Shown: positions 20,050-29,197 of the stretch, one piece after another
How positions within the stretch are numbered: position 1 is the stretch's first letter
How the letters are laid out: each line of letters begins with the position of its first letter
Source: a virus
Direction: 5' to 3' (one strand)
Length of the DNA: 32,547 nt
Virus record (IMG/VR): IMGVR_UViG_3300048912_000049
Coordinates: 1 to 32,547 of that record
The notes under the pieces: generated by a model
Told to the model about the DNA's origin: nothing
Seen by the model: the letters and a program-made list of their open reading frames with translations, nothing else
The model's database searches: none
Program-made: the position numbers and the translations under genes

Positions 20050-21719
20050 TATCGAGGCAACGGGCCTCCTGAATAGTTCTTCAATTGATTATTCAACAAT
20101 ACCGTACAAACTGAAGTCCACTTTTAAAGTTCATTGTATCGTTGTAAAAGATATTGATACGGGAGAGTTTTATAAATTCTACGAAGAGACTCTAAAGGAT
20201 TTTCCAGAGTTCTCTGAAAGATTCACTTTAATGATTCTCCACAATGGTATCAGTTATGACTTGAGAGTTCTCCAACTCTATTATGGGTTGGACTACAAAA
20301 TCACAAGTACGGAAGATTGGTTCAACGCTAGAAAAATTACTATCGTTGATACGTTGGTGCTCAGTAAGTTGCTCAACCCTGATCGCGGTGGTCACAGCCT
20401 AAAGTGGTGGGGAAGTGAGTTAAAGTTCTCAAAAGGAAATATAACAACTGACGAGGACGGCGAAGATATTCCTGATGTTTGGGAAGAGTTTTCACTCCCT
20501 ATGCTTGAATATTGCGAACGAGATGTCGAGCTTACTCATAAAGTCTATGATGCGTTAACGGTTGAGGCATTTGGTGCTGATTGGCGAGAAGCACACAGAT
20601 TGGAGAAGTTTGTTGCTTACTATATTAATTTGTATTCACATTATGGGTTCAAATTTGATCGTGATTTAGCACTAGATAACCTTGATGAACTTGATGAGTG
20701 GATATCAAAAATTGAGGTGGACGTGGAAAAACGTTTACCAAAATGCAAAATGAATAAAGGAGAATCTGACGTATTTATTCCTCCCAAGATTCAGTTCAAG
20801 AAGAACAAGGAAATGTCAGCAAATATGCTGAAGTTCTTGGAGAAACATGACGGTAAAGTAATAGACAATAAGACTGTAGCTGTTTTCGGTAAGACATGGG
20901 AACTACCTATCCCACAAGAACCGATGGTCACAGAAAAACAAATGACCTTAAAAGACCAAATACAACTGAAGCAGTGGTTGTGTAGCCTAGGTTGGGTGGC
21001 ATCGGTTTGGAAGGATAGAGATTTAACATGCAAGAGTGGTACTAAGCAAAAAGTTGATAGGGATAAATTTCTTGAGGCTTATCAGAAATGGAGAGACAAG
21101 ATTGTTGATACTCCATATGAATCACTGATTCTTGATGAGCTTGAAGTTGGAAGTATTGCGGAGCTTGACCATAAGATTTCCACGCATGAGATTAGAAGAC
21201 CGTTCAAGGTTCCAACAAATCCCAGTTATGTAAAAAATCAGGAAAAGGATATTTGTGACAACCTACTAGCTCTAGGTGAAAAAGTTGATTTTGTTTCTGA
21301 TATCGTCAAGTACCTTACCTATAAACATAGGCGAAGTAGCATCAGTGGAAGTGATGAGGAAAAAGGTTGGCTAAATAATACTAGGCTAGATGTTGATGGA
21401 AGAATACCGACTCCAGCGGATACTGTTGGAACGAATACATACCGCTTTCGACATATTGATGTTTGTAATATCCCAAGGGTTTCATCTCTTTACGGAGAGA
21501 ATATTCGTGGGATGTTTTGTGTAGATAGTCATCAATACCAAATTGGTTACGATGGTAGTGGTTTGGAAGCTCGTGTGCAGGGGCACTTTATTTTTAATAA
21601 ACAAGGTGGACCAGAGTTCGCGAAATTACTTCTGCAAAATAAGCCTAATGATATTCACACTGTTACGGCAAGAAATCTAAATATTCCTAGAGATATTGCA
21701 AAAAATATTCGCTATGCGT
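20033..21719 (+). CDS. Family A DNA polymerase, exon 1 (3'-5' exonuclease and start of palm)
   Basis: The exonuclease motifs are clear: DIEATGL (D-x-E), HNGISYDL and YCERDVELTH (Y-x-x-x-D). The palm begins with motif A, YDGSGLEARVQGHF. Reading on, motif B breaks off after RDIAKNIRYAL; the frame runs into a stop at 21775. A group I intron explains this. Spliced to 22424, the sequence reads RYAL-MYGAT, which completes motif B. The start is either 20027 or ATG 20033 (MRVVIDIEATG); I prefer the latter. A hairpin, AGCACG-GTAT-CGTGCT (20009-20024), stands right before the start and could limit translation. Its frame overlaps the end of the primase-helicase gene. Confidence 0.9.
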
Positions 21720-22423
21720 TGACATTAACAGCGCATATAAAATTGTGTGAACTCAGTGGAACTCTAATCACGTAATGGTGAAGACAATACTGAGCCAAGC
21801 TAAGTAGTCAATTGCACAGAAATAGGTGTGCAAGATGTATCAAAGTGGTAACAAACAACAAGAGGAAATGACAGCAATACCTTCTAAGTATCCACAAGGA
21901 TTCTTTAAAGATAAACCCTGTCGATTATGTGGGACTGTATTTAGTCCATTAGCTCCGTCACATTTATACTGTAAGCAGGAATGTGCTGATGAAGCTTTTA
22001 CAAGGAATCACCTCAGGAAGACTTATAATTTATCTCTTGAGCAGTTCCATTACATTTATGAAAAGCAAAATGGGCTTTGTGCAATATGTAAGAAGGAGGG
22101 CTTCCAATTAAGTACACACCAGAAGTTTAAGATCGTGGTTGACCATTGTCATACAACTGGCGTTGTTCGTGGAATGCTTTGCCATAACTGCAATAGAGCA
22201 CTTGGTCTGTTTCAAGATAATGTTGAAAGTTTAAAAACCGCAATTGATTATTTAGAAGGTGCAACGACTATCCCCATCGGGGAGTACATTCCAAGCAATC
22301 GGGAATGGAAGCGCACAACACGTAATCGAAAGAAGCGTGATGATATAGTCTGCTCTGCATAGAAATATGCAGCAGCTTGAATAAAGCGGAGAGGGGCGTA
22401 GCGACACCTCTTGAACACAAAGG
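21720..22423 (+). mobile_element. Group I intron in the DNA polymerase gene, with HNH gene
   Basis: The exon end TATGCGT (21713-21719) pairs with GCGCATA (21731-21737) with a U-G wobble at the splice site: the P1 helix. CATTA (21723-21727) pairs with TAATG, the start of exon 2 (22424): P10. The last base is G (22423), as required. P7 is GACTAT (22266-22271) with ATAGTC (22345-22350), P7.1 is CCCC/GGGG next to it, and P9 is CTGCATA (22355) with TATGCAG (22366). The 3' core resembles the T4 td intron. It is inserted in motif B of the polymerase. Confidence 0.88.
21835..22362 (+). CDS. HNH homing endonuclease in the intron (Endo VII-like)
   Basis: The product has about 175 residues. It has an N-terminal zinc finger (CRLCGTVFSPLAPS ... 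YCKQEC) and a C-terminal HNH domain of the recombination endonuclease VII type: KTYNLSLEQFHYIYEKQ, CAICKKEG, then DHCHTTGVVRGMLCHNCN and LGLFQDN. These hold a zinc ion and the catalytic metal. Such enzymes cut intron-less alleles and spread the intron. The start is uncertain: GTG 21826, ATG 21835 or ATG 21868 (after AGAGGAA). The first two lie in a hairpin (TTGCACA/TGTGCAA) that could block translation. Its last 30 codons also form the ribozyme core. Confidence 0.85.
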   Translation: MYQSGNKQQEEMTAIPSKYPQGFFKDKPCRLCGTVFSPLAPSHLYCKQECADEAFTRNHLRKTYNLSLEQFHYIYEKQNGLCAICKKEGFQLSTHQKFKIVVDHCHTTGVVRGMLCHNCNRALGLFQDNVESLKTAIDYLEGATTIPIGEYIPSNREWKRTTRNRKKRDDIVCSA

Positions 22424-23049
22424 TAATGTATGGAGCAACGTGGGGAAAAATCAAGAAGATGCTTGGTATCAGTGAAACTGCTGCGCAAAAACTTTTTGAT
22501 GATTTTTGGAATGATTCCTTACCACTAAAGCAGTTGAAGGAGGAGTACGAGAGATTCTGGCAGGACAAGAATAGAGGTAAAAAGAAATTCATTTATGGAA
22601 TTGATGGAAGGCGACTTACAACGCGATCAAAACATAGCTTAATCAACACTCTGTTCCAAAGCACAGGGGTCATCGTGATGAAGAGAGCCATGATGTTTCA
22701 TATTGAATGGTTGGAAGTAGAGGGCCTTATTGGTAATCCTTTCAATGAGGACATCAATAACAAACCTTGTGCTTTACAAATGATCCATTACCACGATGAA
22801 GCTCAATGGGCAGTTCATAGGAGCCTTGTTGAATTTAAGAAGTTTTCTTCTGAAAAAGAAGCAGAAGAGTTTGATGATGGAAGAATATGGTCTTCGCCAA
22901 GTGAATTCAAAGGTTCATGGTGGAGAATGTATTCAAGAGTAGGTGAACTAGCCACGCTTGCAGTTAGGAAGGCGGGAGAGTTTTATAAATTAAATGTAGC
23001 ACTGGATAGCGAATATGTTATTGGCTTGAATTGGGCTATGTGTCACTAA
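22424..23049 (+). CDS. Family A DNA polymerase, exon 2 (fingers, motif C)
   Basis: The spliced frame begins within the codon for L (last base T of exon 1 plus TA), then MYGATWGKIKKML, the second half of motif B. Motif C is HYHDEAQWAVH with the catalytic D-E. With exon 1 it makes about 770 residues, in the range of T7-type and related phage polymerases. Unspliced, the piece would begin with a TTG in the intron and lack the exonuclease. That is the alternative I reject, since P1 and P10 agree with splicing. It is the replicative polymerase of the phage. Confidence 0.88.
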
Positions 23050-23058
23050 GGAAAAACA

Positions 23059-23235
23059 ATGAGAGAAACAAAACTAGAGCAGGAAACATTCTATCTCGTC
23101 CATGAAGGGAGAACACCTGTTGCAATTGAAGCTACACGCAGTGCTGCGCGTTCTGCAAAGAAAACATTGCAAGAACAGTCCTCAAGTCCGTTGAAGATCA
23201 TGCAATGCACTGTTTATTCGAAAGAGGTTAGATAA
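23059..23235 (+). CDS. Small hypothetical protein
   Basis: The 58-residue protein reads ETFYLVHEGRTPVAIEATRS near residue 8 and ends in TVYSKEVR. It looks like a small beta-strand/helix protein, without motifs I recognise. It begins ten bases after the polymerase stop, after AAGGAAAAAC, and its stop abuts the next ATG (23236) directly. It is short enough to be overlooked. Confidence 0.5.
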   Translation: MRETKLEQETFYLVHEGRTPVAIEATRSAARSAKKTLQEQSSSPLKIMQCTVYSKEVR

Positions 23236-23505
23236 ATGGCAAAAGCTAAAAAGAAAGTTGATTTTTGTGATCAATATAAAGTAGGTGATAAGGTCGCAAT
23301 AGAGGTAGTGATTGCAAGAGTTGATGAGGATGATGCTAATACTACCTACGCAATTGGTAGTGGTGATGATGATTATGATTATGCATGGATTCGGAATGAA
23401 CTTTTCGAACAGATAATCGAAAACGCAAACCCATCCCTAAAGGCAGAGCGAATTAAAAATCAAATTAAAGAACTCCAGCAAGTGCTGGAAGCAATAGGAG
23501 TATAA
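23236..23505 (+). CDS. Hypothetical protein with barrel-like start and coiled-coil end
   Basis: The 89-residue protein starts with a basic segment (MAKAKKKVDF), then YKVGDKVAIEVVIARVDEDD, like a small beta barrel, and ends in a helix with IKNQIKELQQVLEAIGV. An acidic stretch, GSGDDDYDYAW, stands in the middle. I recognise no family. Its position between polymerase and ssDNA-binding protein suggests a part in replication, though nothing in the sequence shows it. Confidence 0.55.
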   Translation: MAKAKKKVDFCDQYKVGDKVAIEVVIARVDEDDANTTYAIGSGDDDYDYAWIRNELFEQIIENANPSLKAERIKNQIKELQQVLEAIGV

Positions 23506-23514
23506 GTAAGTAGT

Positions 23515-24459
23515 ATGGCATTTAAACCAAAATCAAATGGAAATGGTGGTAATTATTCAGGTGTTGCACGTAATTTCCCAGTACCAAAAGCAGGCAACCG
23601 CCCTGCAAGAGTAAGTCTGATTGTTGATCTCGGTATTCAAACTCGTGAGGATTTTGAAGACCCTGTTACTAAACAAACTAAACCACAGAAACCAGCACAT
23701 CAAATTGCGATCTTTGCGGATTTGACAAGTGATGTTGTGGACTATGGTGGAGATATTGGTAAACAACCTTACCGCCTAATGTTGAATCGATCTTTCAAAG
23801 GCGTATTGGAAGGTACTAATTTTAATGCAGTACAACCTCGTGATGCAGAGGGTAACGCTATCACAGGTAAGAAGTGGACCTATCATCCACAGAGTCTTCT
23901 GACGAAATTAGCAAAAGCAACTGGTATCGATGCAATCCTAAATCCGAAAACGGATGATGATCTGGATATTGAGCAATTACTTGGTAAAGCTTTAATGATC
24001 GGCGTTGATGTTAATGAAAAAGATTCCGGTAAGAAAGATGATGCCGGTAAGCCGATCGTTTATCGCAATGTAAATGCAACCGGTTATTCGTCTGTACCGT
24101 TCTTTGAAGATGTTGATGGTAATGAAGTTCAAGCGACAGTGAAGCCTTTAGCTATTGAGCCGTTGGTGATTACTTTCGATAACGTCACTGCGGAGACTGT
24201 TAAGTTTATTCGAGCTGATGTACGCCGTAAGATTCAATTAGCTACGAATTATGAAGGTAGTCAGATGCAGAAAGTATTGGCTCAAGTTGCTGGTAATCAA
24301 GCAAGCAATGAGAAGCAAGAAGGTGCTGATGCTGGTGGTCAACAAGACCCTGCAAAAGAACCAGAAGCTCCAGCGAAGCCGGCACCGAAGCGTCAACGTA
24401 GTAAACCTGCTGAGCAAGAGTCAGTAGGTAACTCTGAAGACAATGAACTTCCTTTCTAA
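23515..24459 (+). CDS. Single-stranded DNA-binding protein (T7 gp2.5-like role)
   Basis: The 314-residue protein has a long beta-rich N-terminal part (residues about 27-245) that would form an OB-type fold, then a low-complexity linker rich in A, P, K and Q. It ends in an acidic tail, NSEDNELPF. The tail of acidic residues plus a final F is the mark of SSB proteins and of T7 gp2.5, where it contacts polymerase and helicase. The gene sits between polymerase and exonuclease, as in related phages. The N-terminal part does not look like bacterial Ssb, so it is a divergent form. ATG 23515 follows GGAGTATAAGTAAGT. Confidence 0.75.
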   Translation: MAFKPKSNGNGGNYSGVARNFPVPKAGNRPARVSLIVDLGIQTREDFEDPVTKQTKPQKPAHQIAIFADLTSDVVDYGGDIGKQPYRLMLNRSFKGVLEGTNFNAVQPRDAEGNAITGKKWTYHPQSLLTKLAKATGIDAILNPKTDDDLDIEQLLGKALMIGVDVNEKDSGKKDDAGKPIVYRNVNATGYSSVPFFEDVDGNEVQATVKPLAIEPLVITFDNVTAETVKFIRADVRRKIQLATNYEGSQMQKVLAQVAGNQASNEKQEGADAGGQQDPAKEPEAPAKPAPKRQRSKPAEQESVGNSEDNELPF

Positions 24460-24672
24460 ATGTTTATGAGGGTGAAAGCCCTCTTTATGAGTGAAGAGTT
24501 TGTGAAAGTATTTGGTAGTTTGTTGGTAATAATTGGAATATTACTGTTCAGTGTTTCATTCTCAGGCATTTACATTTCATTGATGGCATCACTTGGTGTT
24601 ATTACGTGGGTAAAACTGCTTTGTGGAGCGATCATAGCACTTGTTGTAGGTGGTTTGATTTCTGAATGGTAA
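24460..24672 (+). CDS. Small membrane protein with two segments
   Basis: The 70-residue protein has two hydrophobic stretches, VFGSLLVIIGILLFSVSF and LLCGAIIALVVGGLI, separated by a short polar turn, so it should be an inner-membrane hairpin protein. It starts directly at the stop before it and overlaps the exonuclease start by 7 bases. A role in membrane attachment of the replisome is possible but not shown. Confidence 0.55.
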   Translation: MFMRVKALFMSEEFVKVFGSLLVIIGILLFSVSFSGIYISLMASLGVITWVKLLCGAIIALVVGGLISEW

Positions 24673-25667
24673 CGGCAGTAATTGATGCCGATCTTATCTT
24701 ATACAAAGCGGCAAGCGCCGGAGAACAACGGGTAATTGAAGTTACACATAAAGCTTCAGGAAGAAAACAAGAATTCGCAAACAGGACTGCATTTAAACAG
24801 TTCCTCACTGAGAAGCCTAAGTTTACGCTTGAAGATTTCGAGATCGTAGATATTCAACGTCCACCATCGGTAGACGTGTGCTATTCAAATGCAAAATCAA
24901 TGATCGAAAGTATGTGCGAAGTTGTTGGCGCTACAAAGTATGAGCTTTACGTTGGCAAAGGAGATTCATTTAGAAAGAGTTTTGATCTGCCAACACAATA
25001 TAAAAACGGGCGCAATAAAATGCTGAAGCCTGTCCACTTGAATGACGTGAAACAATATCTCATACACAGTTACGGAGCTAAACAAGTCGAAGTCATTGAG
25101 GCTGACGATATGCTTAGTATTCGTGCCTACGAGGGATATTTGGAATTCAGAGAATCGGGTAAGGATGAGGATAAAGTTGTACAGATAACATCAGACAAAG
25201 ATGCTAAGCAATGTCAGGGGTGGTTATACAACCATGATACGTCAACGCAAGCTATTTGGATTGAAGGTTACGGCAGTTTATGGCGCGAAGAAAAAGGAAA
25301 AGTAAATGGGAATGGCCGAGCTTGGCTCTATTTTCAGTCTTTGGCTGGTGATCCAGTGGATACCTACAAGCCTTCTGAATTGTCAGGTACAAAGTTTGGA
25401 GATGTATCTGCGTTCGAAGCTCTCAAAGATTGCAAAGATGATCGCGATGCGCTGAAGGTTCTAGCAACACAATATAAAACTTGGTATCCAGAACCTGTCA
25501 CCTACATGACATGGGATGGGAGAGAGGTCACTAAAGATTACATTGAGTTAGTTGATATGTATTTCAATACAGCCCGCATGTGGCGATGGATGGATGATAA
25601 GGTGAATCTCAAAGATGTGTTTAAAACACATGGGATTATTTCTATGAGAGATGCAGGGAAGAAATGA
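24666..25667 (+). CDS. 5'-3' exonuclease (FEN/PIN fold, T7 gp6-like)
   Basis: The 333-residue protein carries the acidic motifs of the FEN-like exonucleases: VIDADLILYKA (first D residues), EADDMLSI, ITSDKDAKQ and SLAGDPVDTY. These bind two metal ions. T7 gp6 has the same role: removing RNA primers and degrading DNA from the 5' end during replication and recombination. It starts with ATG in a 7-base overlap with the small membrane protein. Length is near that of T7 gp6 (about 300 residues). Confidence 0.85.
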   Translation: MVTAVIDADLILYKAASAGEQRVIEVTHKASGRKQEFANRTAFKQFLTEKPKFTLEDFEIVDIQRPPSVDVCYSNAKSMIESMCEVVGATKYELYVGKGDSFRKSFDLPTQYKNGRNKMLKPVHLNDVKQYLIHSYGAKQVEVIEADDMLSIRAYEGYLEFRESGKDEDKVVQITSDKDAKQCQGWLYNHDTSTQAIWIEGYGSLWREEKGKVNGNGRAWLYFQSLAGDPVDTYKPSELSGTKFGDVSAFEALKDCKDDRDALKVLATQYKTWYPEPVTYMTWDGREVTKDYIELVDMYFNTARMWRWMDDKVNLKDVFKTHGIISMRDAGKK

Positions 25668-25966
25668 TGAGGATTACTGTTTTATATGTGATACCACAAC
25701 AGACCTTCTTTGATGATGCTGTCCAGCTACTTCGTAAAAGAGAGGGCACAGTTAAAGTCAGTAAAATGTATAACGAAGTTATCTCTGATATGTATAGATA
25801 TAAAGTCGTTGCTATTCGCACAATGGCTGATGCACATAACATCGCGGGATTAGAATTACAGGGCGTTATGTTCCATGAGATGTGCCTGCTAGGTGGAAAT
25901 ATACTTAATTACATCATGAGTAGGATTCGGTATCCAAACAAACTGAAATTGAATGGTGATGCATGA
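25664..25966 (+). CDS. Hypothetical protein
   Basis: The 100-residue protein has a beta strand start (MRITVLYVIPQQTFFDDAV) and a helical middle (VSKMYNEVISDMYRYKVVA). No catalytic or metal-binding residues stand out. It overlaps by 4 bases with both neighbours (ATGA). Its position between the exonuclease and HNH gene indicates an early/replication unit, but its function is unknown. Confidence 0.5.
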   Translation: MMRITVLYVIPQQTFFDDAVQLLRKREGTVKVSKMYNEVISDMYRYKVVAIRTMADAHNIAGLELQGVMFHEMCLLGGNILNYIMSRIRYPNKLKLNGDA

Positions 25967-26529
25967 CCACATTACCTTGGGAAATTCCCGGTGTACCGTG
26001 GAAAACTGAATCAGCATTTTGGGGATGGGTGAGAGGAGTTTTGCGAAAAGGGTGGTCAGTTCATCCTGTAAAGATTGAGTTTATTAAACAAAACAGAAAG
26101 CGAATTGTAAATCCAAAGAAAGGTCATCGTAACAAAGAAGAAATATGGGGAATGACCTGCGCGATATGCAATGTTGATCATCCCCAAGCAGATATTGAAA
26201 TAGATCATAAAAACGCGGCTTCTTCTTTGCGTTGCTTAGAGGATTTACAAGGTTTCTGTCAGCGATTGTTCTTCGTATGCTTCAGCGACCTACAACCCGT
26301 CTGTAAGCCCTGCCACAAGATTATCTCGTATTCGCAGAAGCAAGGTATGTCTTTTGAAGAGGCTGCTTTAGAGAAGCGTGTAATTGAGTTATGTAAGCTT
26401 CCAGCTCAAGGTCAATATGATTGGCTGTGTGAACATGCTCCGGGCCATCTTGGTTTTCCATCAAAAATGAATGCTAAGCAGAGAAGAGAAGCAATTAAGA
26501 AAACATTGAAAGAGAGTAAAATTGAGTAA
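25963..26529 (+). CDS. HNH endonuclease
   Basis: The 188-residue protein has a C-x2-C pair (CAIC) followed by HPQADIEIDHKNAAS and, further on, LQPVCKPCHKIIS. This is the H-N-H layout: D-H metal site, the central N/C region and a C-x2-C/H pair. It lies between exonuclease and phosphoesterase, as a freestanding HNH enzyme does in several T7-like and marine podophages. It may process replication intermediates or act as a homing enzyme. The C-terminal part (MNAKQRREAIKKTLKESK) is basic and may bind DNA. Confidence 0.75.
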   Translation: MTTLPWEIPGVPWKTESAFWGWVRGVLRKGWSVHPVKIEFIKQNRKRIVNPKKGHRNKEEIWGMTCAICNVDHPQADIEIDHKNAASSLRCLEDLQGFCQRLFFVCFSDLQPVCKPCHKIISYSQKQGMSFEEAALEKRVIELCKLPAQGQYDWLCEHAPGHLGFPSKMNAKQRREAIKKTLKESKIE

Positions 26530-27295
26530 GAGAATATTGATTATACCGGATACACAATGTAAACCGGGAGTTGACCTAAGTCATCTTGAGTATGCAGGCA
26601 AGTACATAGTCGATAAACGGCCTGATGTGATTGTTCACCTTGGTGATCATTGGGATTTTGAAAGCTTGAGTTCTTACGATAAAGGTAAGCTCAGTGCTGA
26701 AGGTAGAAGATATGCTGCTGACCTCGATGCTGGTGAGCGTGGTATGTCAATGCTGTTATCACCACTATGGGAATTGCAGACGAAGCAAATTCTTGATCGA
26801 AAGAAAGTTTATCGACCACGATTAGTTTTCTGCAAAGGCAACCATGAAGATCGTGCAGATCGTGTTGCAAAAATGAATCCAGAATTTGCAGGGTTTATTA
26901 GCAGCGATAATCTAGGGCTTGAGAAGTTAGGTTGGGAAGTTTATGACTTTCTAAAGCCTGTGGAAATTGAAGGTATCTTCTTTGTCCACTTCTTAGCAAA
27001 TCCAATGTCAAATAAACCTTATGCTGGTTCTGCATTAAATGTATTGAAGACAGTTGGTAGAAGCTTTGTTGTCGGCCATCGTCAAGTGCTTGACCTCGCA
27101 ATCAGACCAACAATTGATGGTAAACATCAAATCGGTATCGTTGCAGGTGCTTTCTATCAACACGATGAATCGTACAAAGGACCAACAGGTAATAACCACT
27201 GGCGCGGGGTAGTAATGCTGAATGAAGTTCAAGATGGTTATGGTGATCCAATGCCCGTATCTATCAGCTATCTCAAGAGGAAGTATGGCGGATGA
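26522..27295 (+). CDS. Calcineurin-like metallophosphoesterase
   Basis: The 257-residue protein has the phosphoesterase motifs in order: PDTQ near residue 9 (in place of D-x-H), GDHWDF near residue 41, GNHEDR near 106 and VGHRQ near 187. Together they hold the two metal ions. The DxH motif is D-x-Q here, as in some phage relatives. It could be a nuclease or phosphatase, and phages of the SIO1/VpV262 kind have a similar gene near their replication genes. The start is a TTG, overlapping the HNH gene by 8 bases. Confidence 0.8.
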   Translation: MSKRILIIPDTQCKPGVDLSHLEYAGKYIVDKRPDVIVHLGDHWDFESLSSYDKGKLSAEGRRYAADLDAGERGMSMLLSPLWELQTKQILDRKKVYRPRLVFCKGNHEDRADRVAKMNPEFAGFISSDNLGLEKLGWEVYDFLKPVEIEGIFFVHFLANPMSNKPYAGSALNVLKTVGRSFVVGHRQVLDLAIRPTIDGKHQIGIVAGAFYQHDESYKGPTGNNHWRGVVMLNEVQDGYGDPMPVSISYLKRKYGG

Positions 27296-27459
27296 TCATT
27301 AAATCTGGAGTAGTGAAGATTGATGGTGAGGGGATTATGATTAGAGATTTTCATTTTGATAATGAAGAGACATTCTATACCGGTCAGATCGAAGCATTAC
27401 GATGGGCAAAAATTAGAATCGAAGAAGCATTAGCTAGGGCTATTTTGGAATATGACTGA
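27292..27459 (+). CDS. Small hypothetical protein
   Basis: The 55-residue protein (IIKSGVVKIDGEGIMIRDFH) begins in a 4-base overlap with the phosphoesterase and overlaps the next gene by 8 bases. It ends in a helix with ALRWAKIRIEEALARAILEY. It is short, but both overlaps and its position make it probable. No family recognised. Confidence 0.45.
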   Translation: MIIKSGVVKIDGEGIMIRDFHFDNEETFYTGQIEALRWAKIRIEEALARAILEYD

Positions 27460-28024
27460 GCGTGGAATAATTGCCGTCGATGTAGATGTAACACTTGTTG
27501 ATACCTCGGTTGAGTATTGGAAATATTTGGAGCTGGATACTAAGAAAGGACTCAGGTATGACGAGGTGAAAGGTCGGTATGACTTTCGCCCGTTCTATTA
27601 CCGAGAGCTTATGGATCGAGGTTTAGATGGTTTTGAATTTTGGAGACAACGAGACATCTACGATCATCTATCTCCAAGACCACACTCAATTCAAGTACTC
27701 GATGAATTATCGGACGACTGGGATATTGTATTTGCTTCACAGTTGAAAGGGGATCACCACAAAAGTAAGGTGAAGTTTCTGAAGAGCTATTTCCCATTCA
27801 TGTCTGGATTTATCGGCACAAAAGAAAAGAAATACGTTCGGTGTAACATTCTGATTGAAGACCGTTTAAATCATCTAAACAGTATGCCGAGTGATGTTAC
27901 TGGGATTTTATTCAACTCACCACATAAACAAGATGAAGGTACTTATATGGAAGAGAGGATATTTGTTGCTAATGATTGGTTAGAGGTAAAAGAATTAATT
28001 AATGTTATTGGGAATCGCAGGTAA
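27452..28024 (+). CDS. HAD-superfamily 5'(3')-deoxyribonucleotidase-like phosphatase
   Basis: The 190-residue protein starts with IAVDVDVTLVDTS, the D-x-D-x-T nucleophile motif of HAD phosphatases, and has VFASQLKGDHHKSKVKFL further on (motif II T/S and motif III K). ILIEDRLNHL fits motif IV (E-D). It probably removes a phosphate from nucleotides or deoxynucleotides and so adjusts pools for synthesis of phage DNA. The gene is next to the dNMP kinase, which suggests a nucleotide pool role. It overlaps the next gene by 23 bases. Confidence 0.75.
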   Translation: MTERGIIAVDVDVTLVDTSVEYWKYLELDTKKGLRYDEVKGRYDFRPFYYRELMDRGLDGFEFWRQRDIYDHLSPRPHSIQVLDELSDDWDIVFASQLKGDHHKSKVKFLKSYFPFMSGFIGTKEKKYVRCNILIEDRLNHLNSMPSDVTGILFNSPHKQDEGTYMEERIFVANDWLEVKELINVIGNRR

Positions 28025-28658
28025 GAAAAGGGTAGGTAAAGATACAGCCGCTTCATTTCTAGTTAATGATCTTGAATATAAGCGAGTTGCATTTGCCGAT
28101 AAATTGAAGGATGCAGCTAATGCCATATTTTGTTTTGAGGATTTACGAGAAGAAGTAAAAGAAAAAACTGTGCAATGTAGGGTGTATGATTCAAAACTGT
28201 TTTATGCACTGAAGAAGCTAGGATTTGAGGATATCGATAAAACCATTCCCGCAATGTTACTCATCTACGAAATTTACGCAGAATGGATTGATTTCTTAAC
28301 TGATACAGGGTTCGTTGCAAGAATTTCTCCGCGTGTTGCCTATCAATTACTAGGGACTGAGTTTGGCCGAGCATACGATGAAAACTTTTGGGTTAATAAG
28401 GTAGATATTACAAATCCAAATCCAAATACAGTTATCACTGATGTACGGTTTGACAATGAAGCCAAGTTTATCAAAGAGAATAACGGATTCATCATTAAAA
28501 TAGAGAATCCAAAGGTAGAAGAAACGAGTACATCAACTCATGCCTCAGAGAGAGGTGTAAGTGATGAGTATATTGATGCAGTAATTATAAATGATGGCTC
28601 CATTCAGAAATTAGAGGAGTTAATAAAAGAGGTTGTTGAAGCTTTAAAATGCAAATGA
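28002..28658 (+). CDS. Deoxynucleoside monophosphate kinase
   Basis: The 218-residue protein begins LLGIAGKKRVGKDTAASFLV, a P-loop with G-K-D-T, then VAFADKLKDAANAIF (phosphate acceptor side) and TDVRFDNEAKFIKEN (arginine and adenosine contacts). This matches T4 gene 1/T5-type dNMP kinases. It turns dNMPs into dNDPs for phage DNA synthesis. It overlaps both the HAD phosphatase and the MazG-like gene. Confidence 0.8.
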   Translation: MLLGIAGKKRVGKDTAASFLVNDLEYKRVAFADKLKDAANAIFCFEDLREEVKEKTVQCRVYDSKLFYALKKLGFEDIDKTIPAMLLIYEIYAEWIDFLTDTGFVARISPRVAYQLLGTEFGRAYDENFWVNKVDITNPNPNTVITDVRFDNEAKFIKENNGFIIKIENPKVEETSTSTHASERGVSDEYIDAVIINDGSIQKLEELIKEVVEALKCK

Positions 28659-29197
28659 ATGAATATCTCGGGTTGTCCGAGAAAACAGAAAAGAAATTTT
28701 CTGAAGGGATTGTACTAACCGGTGAACAACGTAAAGCATTAGTTCTTGGATTCCTCGCTGCTAAGGAGCTTGGTGATTTCATCGATAGGATTAAGCGTGA
28801 AATTATCTACGGAAAGAAAATGACATTCTCTGAAGATGAGTCGGATGTTCTTGATCGAGTTGATAAGGATGATTTCCCTGAAGTATTAACTCCGTGGCAA
28901 GCAGAGCTTCTACATATGATCCTTGGTTCGATTACAGAGCCAGTGGAGCTTGGTATTGGTTTCTTTGATTACTTGATTGGCGATTGTGAGTTGGATATTA
29001 CCAACTTGAAAGAAGAAGCTGGAGATCAACTTTGGTATTTGGCGGGCGTGATGCGCTTACTCGATACAACGTTTGAAGAAGAAGCTGATCGTAATATTGC
29101 GAAACTGAAAGCTCGCTTCGGAGATAAGTTTTCAGAGGAAGCTGCATTGAATCGTGATTTAGATATCGAACGGAATGTTTTGGAAGATGCGGCTTGA
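28649..29197 (+). CDS. MazG-like NTP pyrophosphohydrolase
   Basis: The 182-residue protein has the MazG family pattern at its C-terminal half: LGSITEPVELGIGFFDYL, then LKEEAGDQLWYLAGVM (E-x-x-x-D metal site), then IAKLKARFGDKFSEEAAL. Phage MazG proteins hydrolyse dNTPs or alarmone-related nucleotides. The MESH1-like hydrolase in the Ro60-like unit may act on a related signal, but this is an inference. The N-terminal 60 residues are helical and unassigned. Start ATG 28649 is 10 bases inside the gene before it. Confidence 0.75.
   Translation: MQMNEYLGLSEKTEKKFSEGIVLTGEQRKALVLGFLAAKELGDFIDRIKREIIYGKKMTFSEDESDVLDRVDKDDFPEVLTPWQAELLHMILGSITEPVELGIGFFDYLIGDCELDITNLKEEAGDQLWYLAGVMRLLDTTFEEEADRNIAKLKARFGDKFSEEAALNRDLDIERNVLEDAA

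Noticed and set aside
20027-23049. Frameshift or pseudogene in the DNA polymerase
   Set aside because: The break is explained by a group I intron: P1, P10, P7 and P9 are all present and the junction restores motif B.
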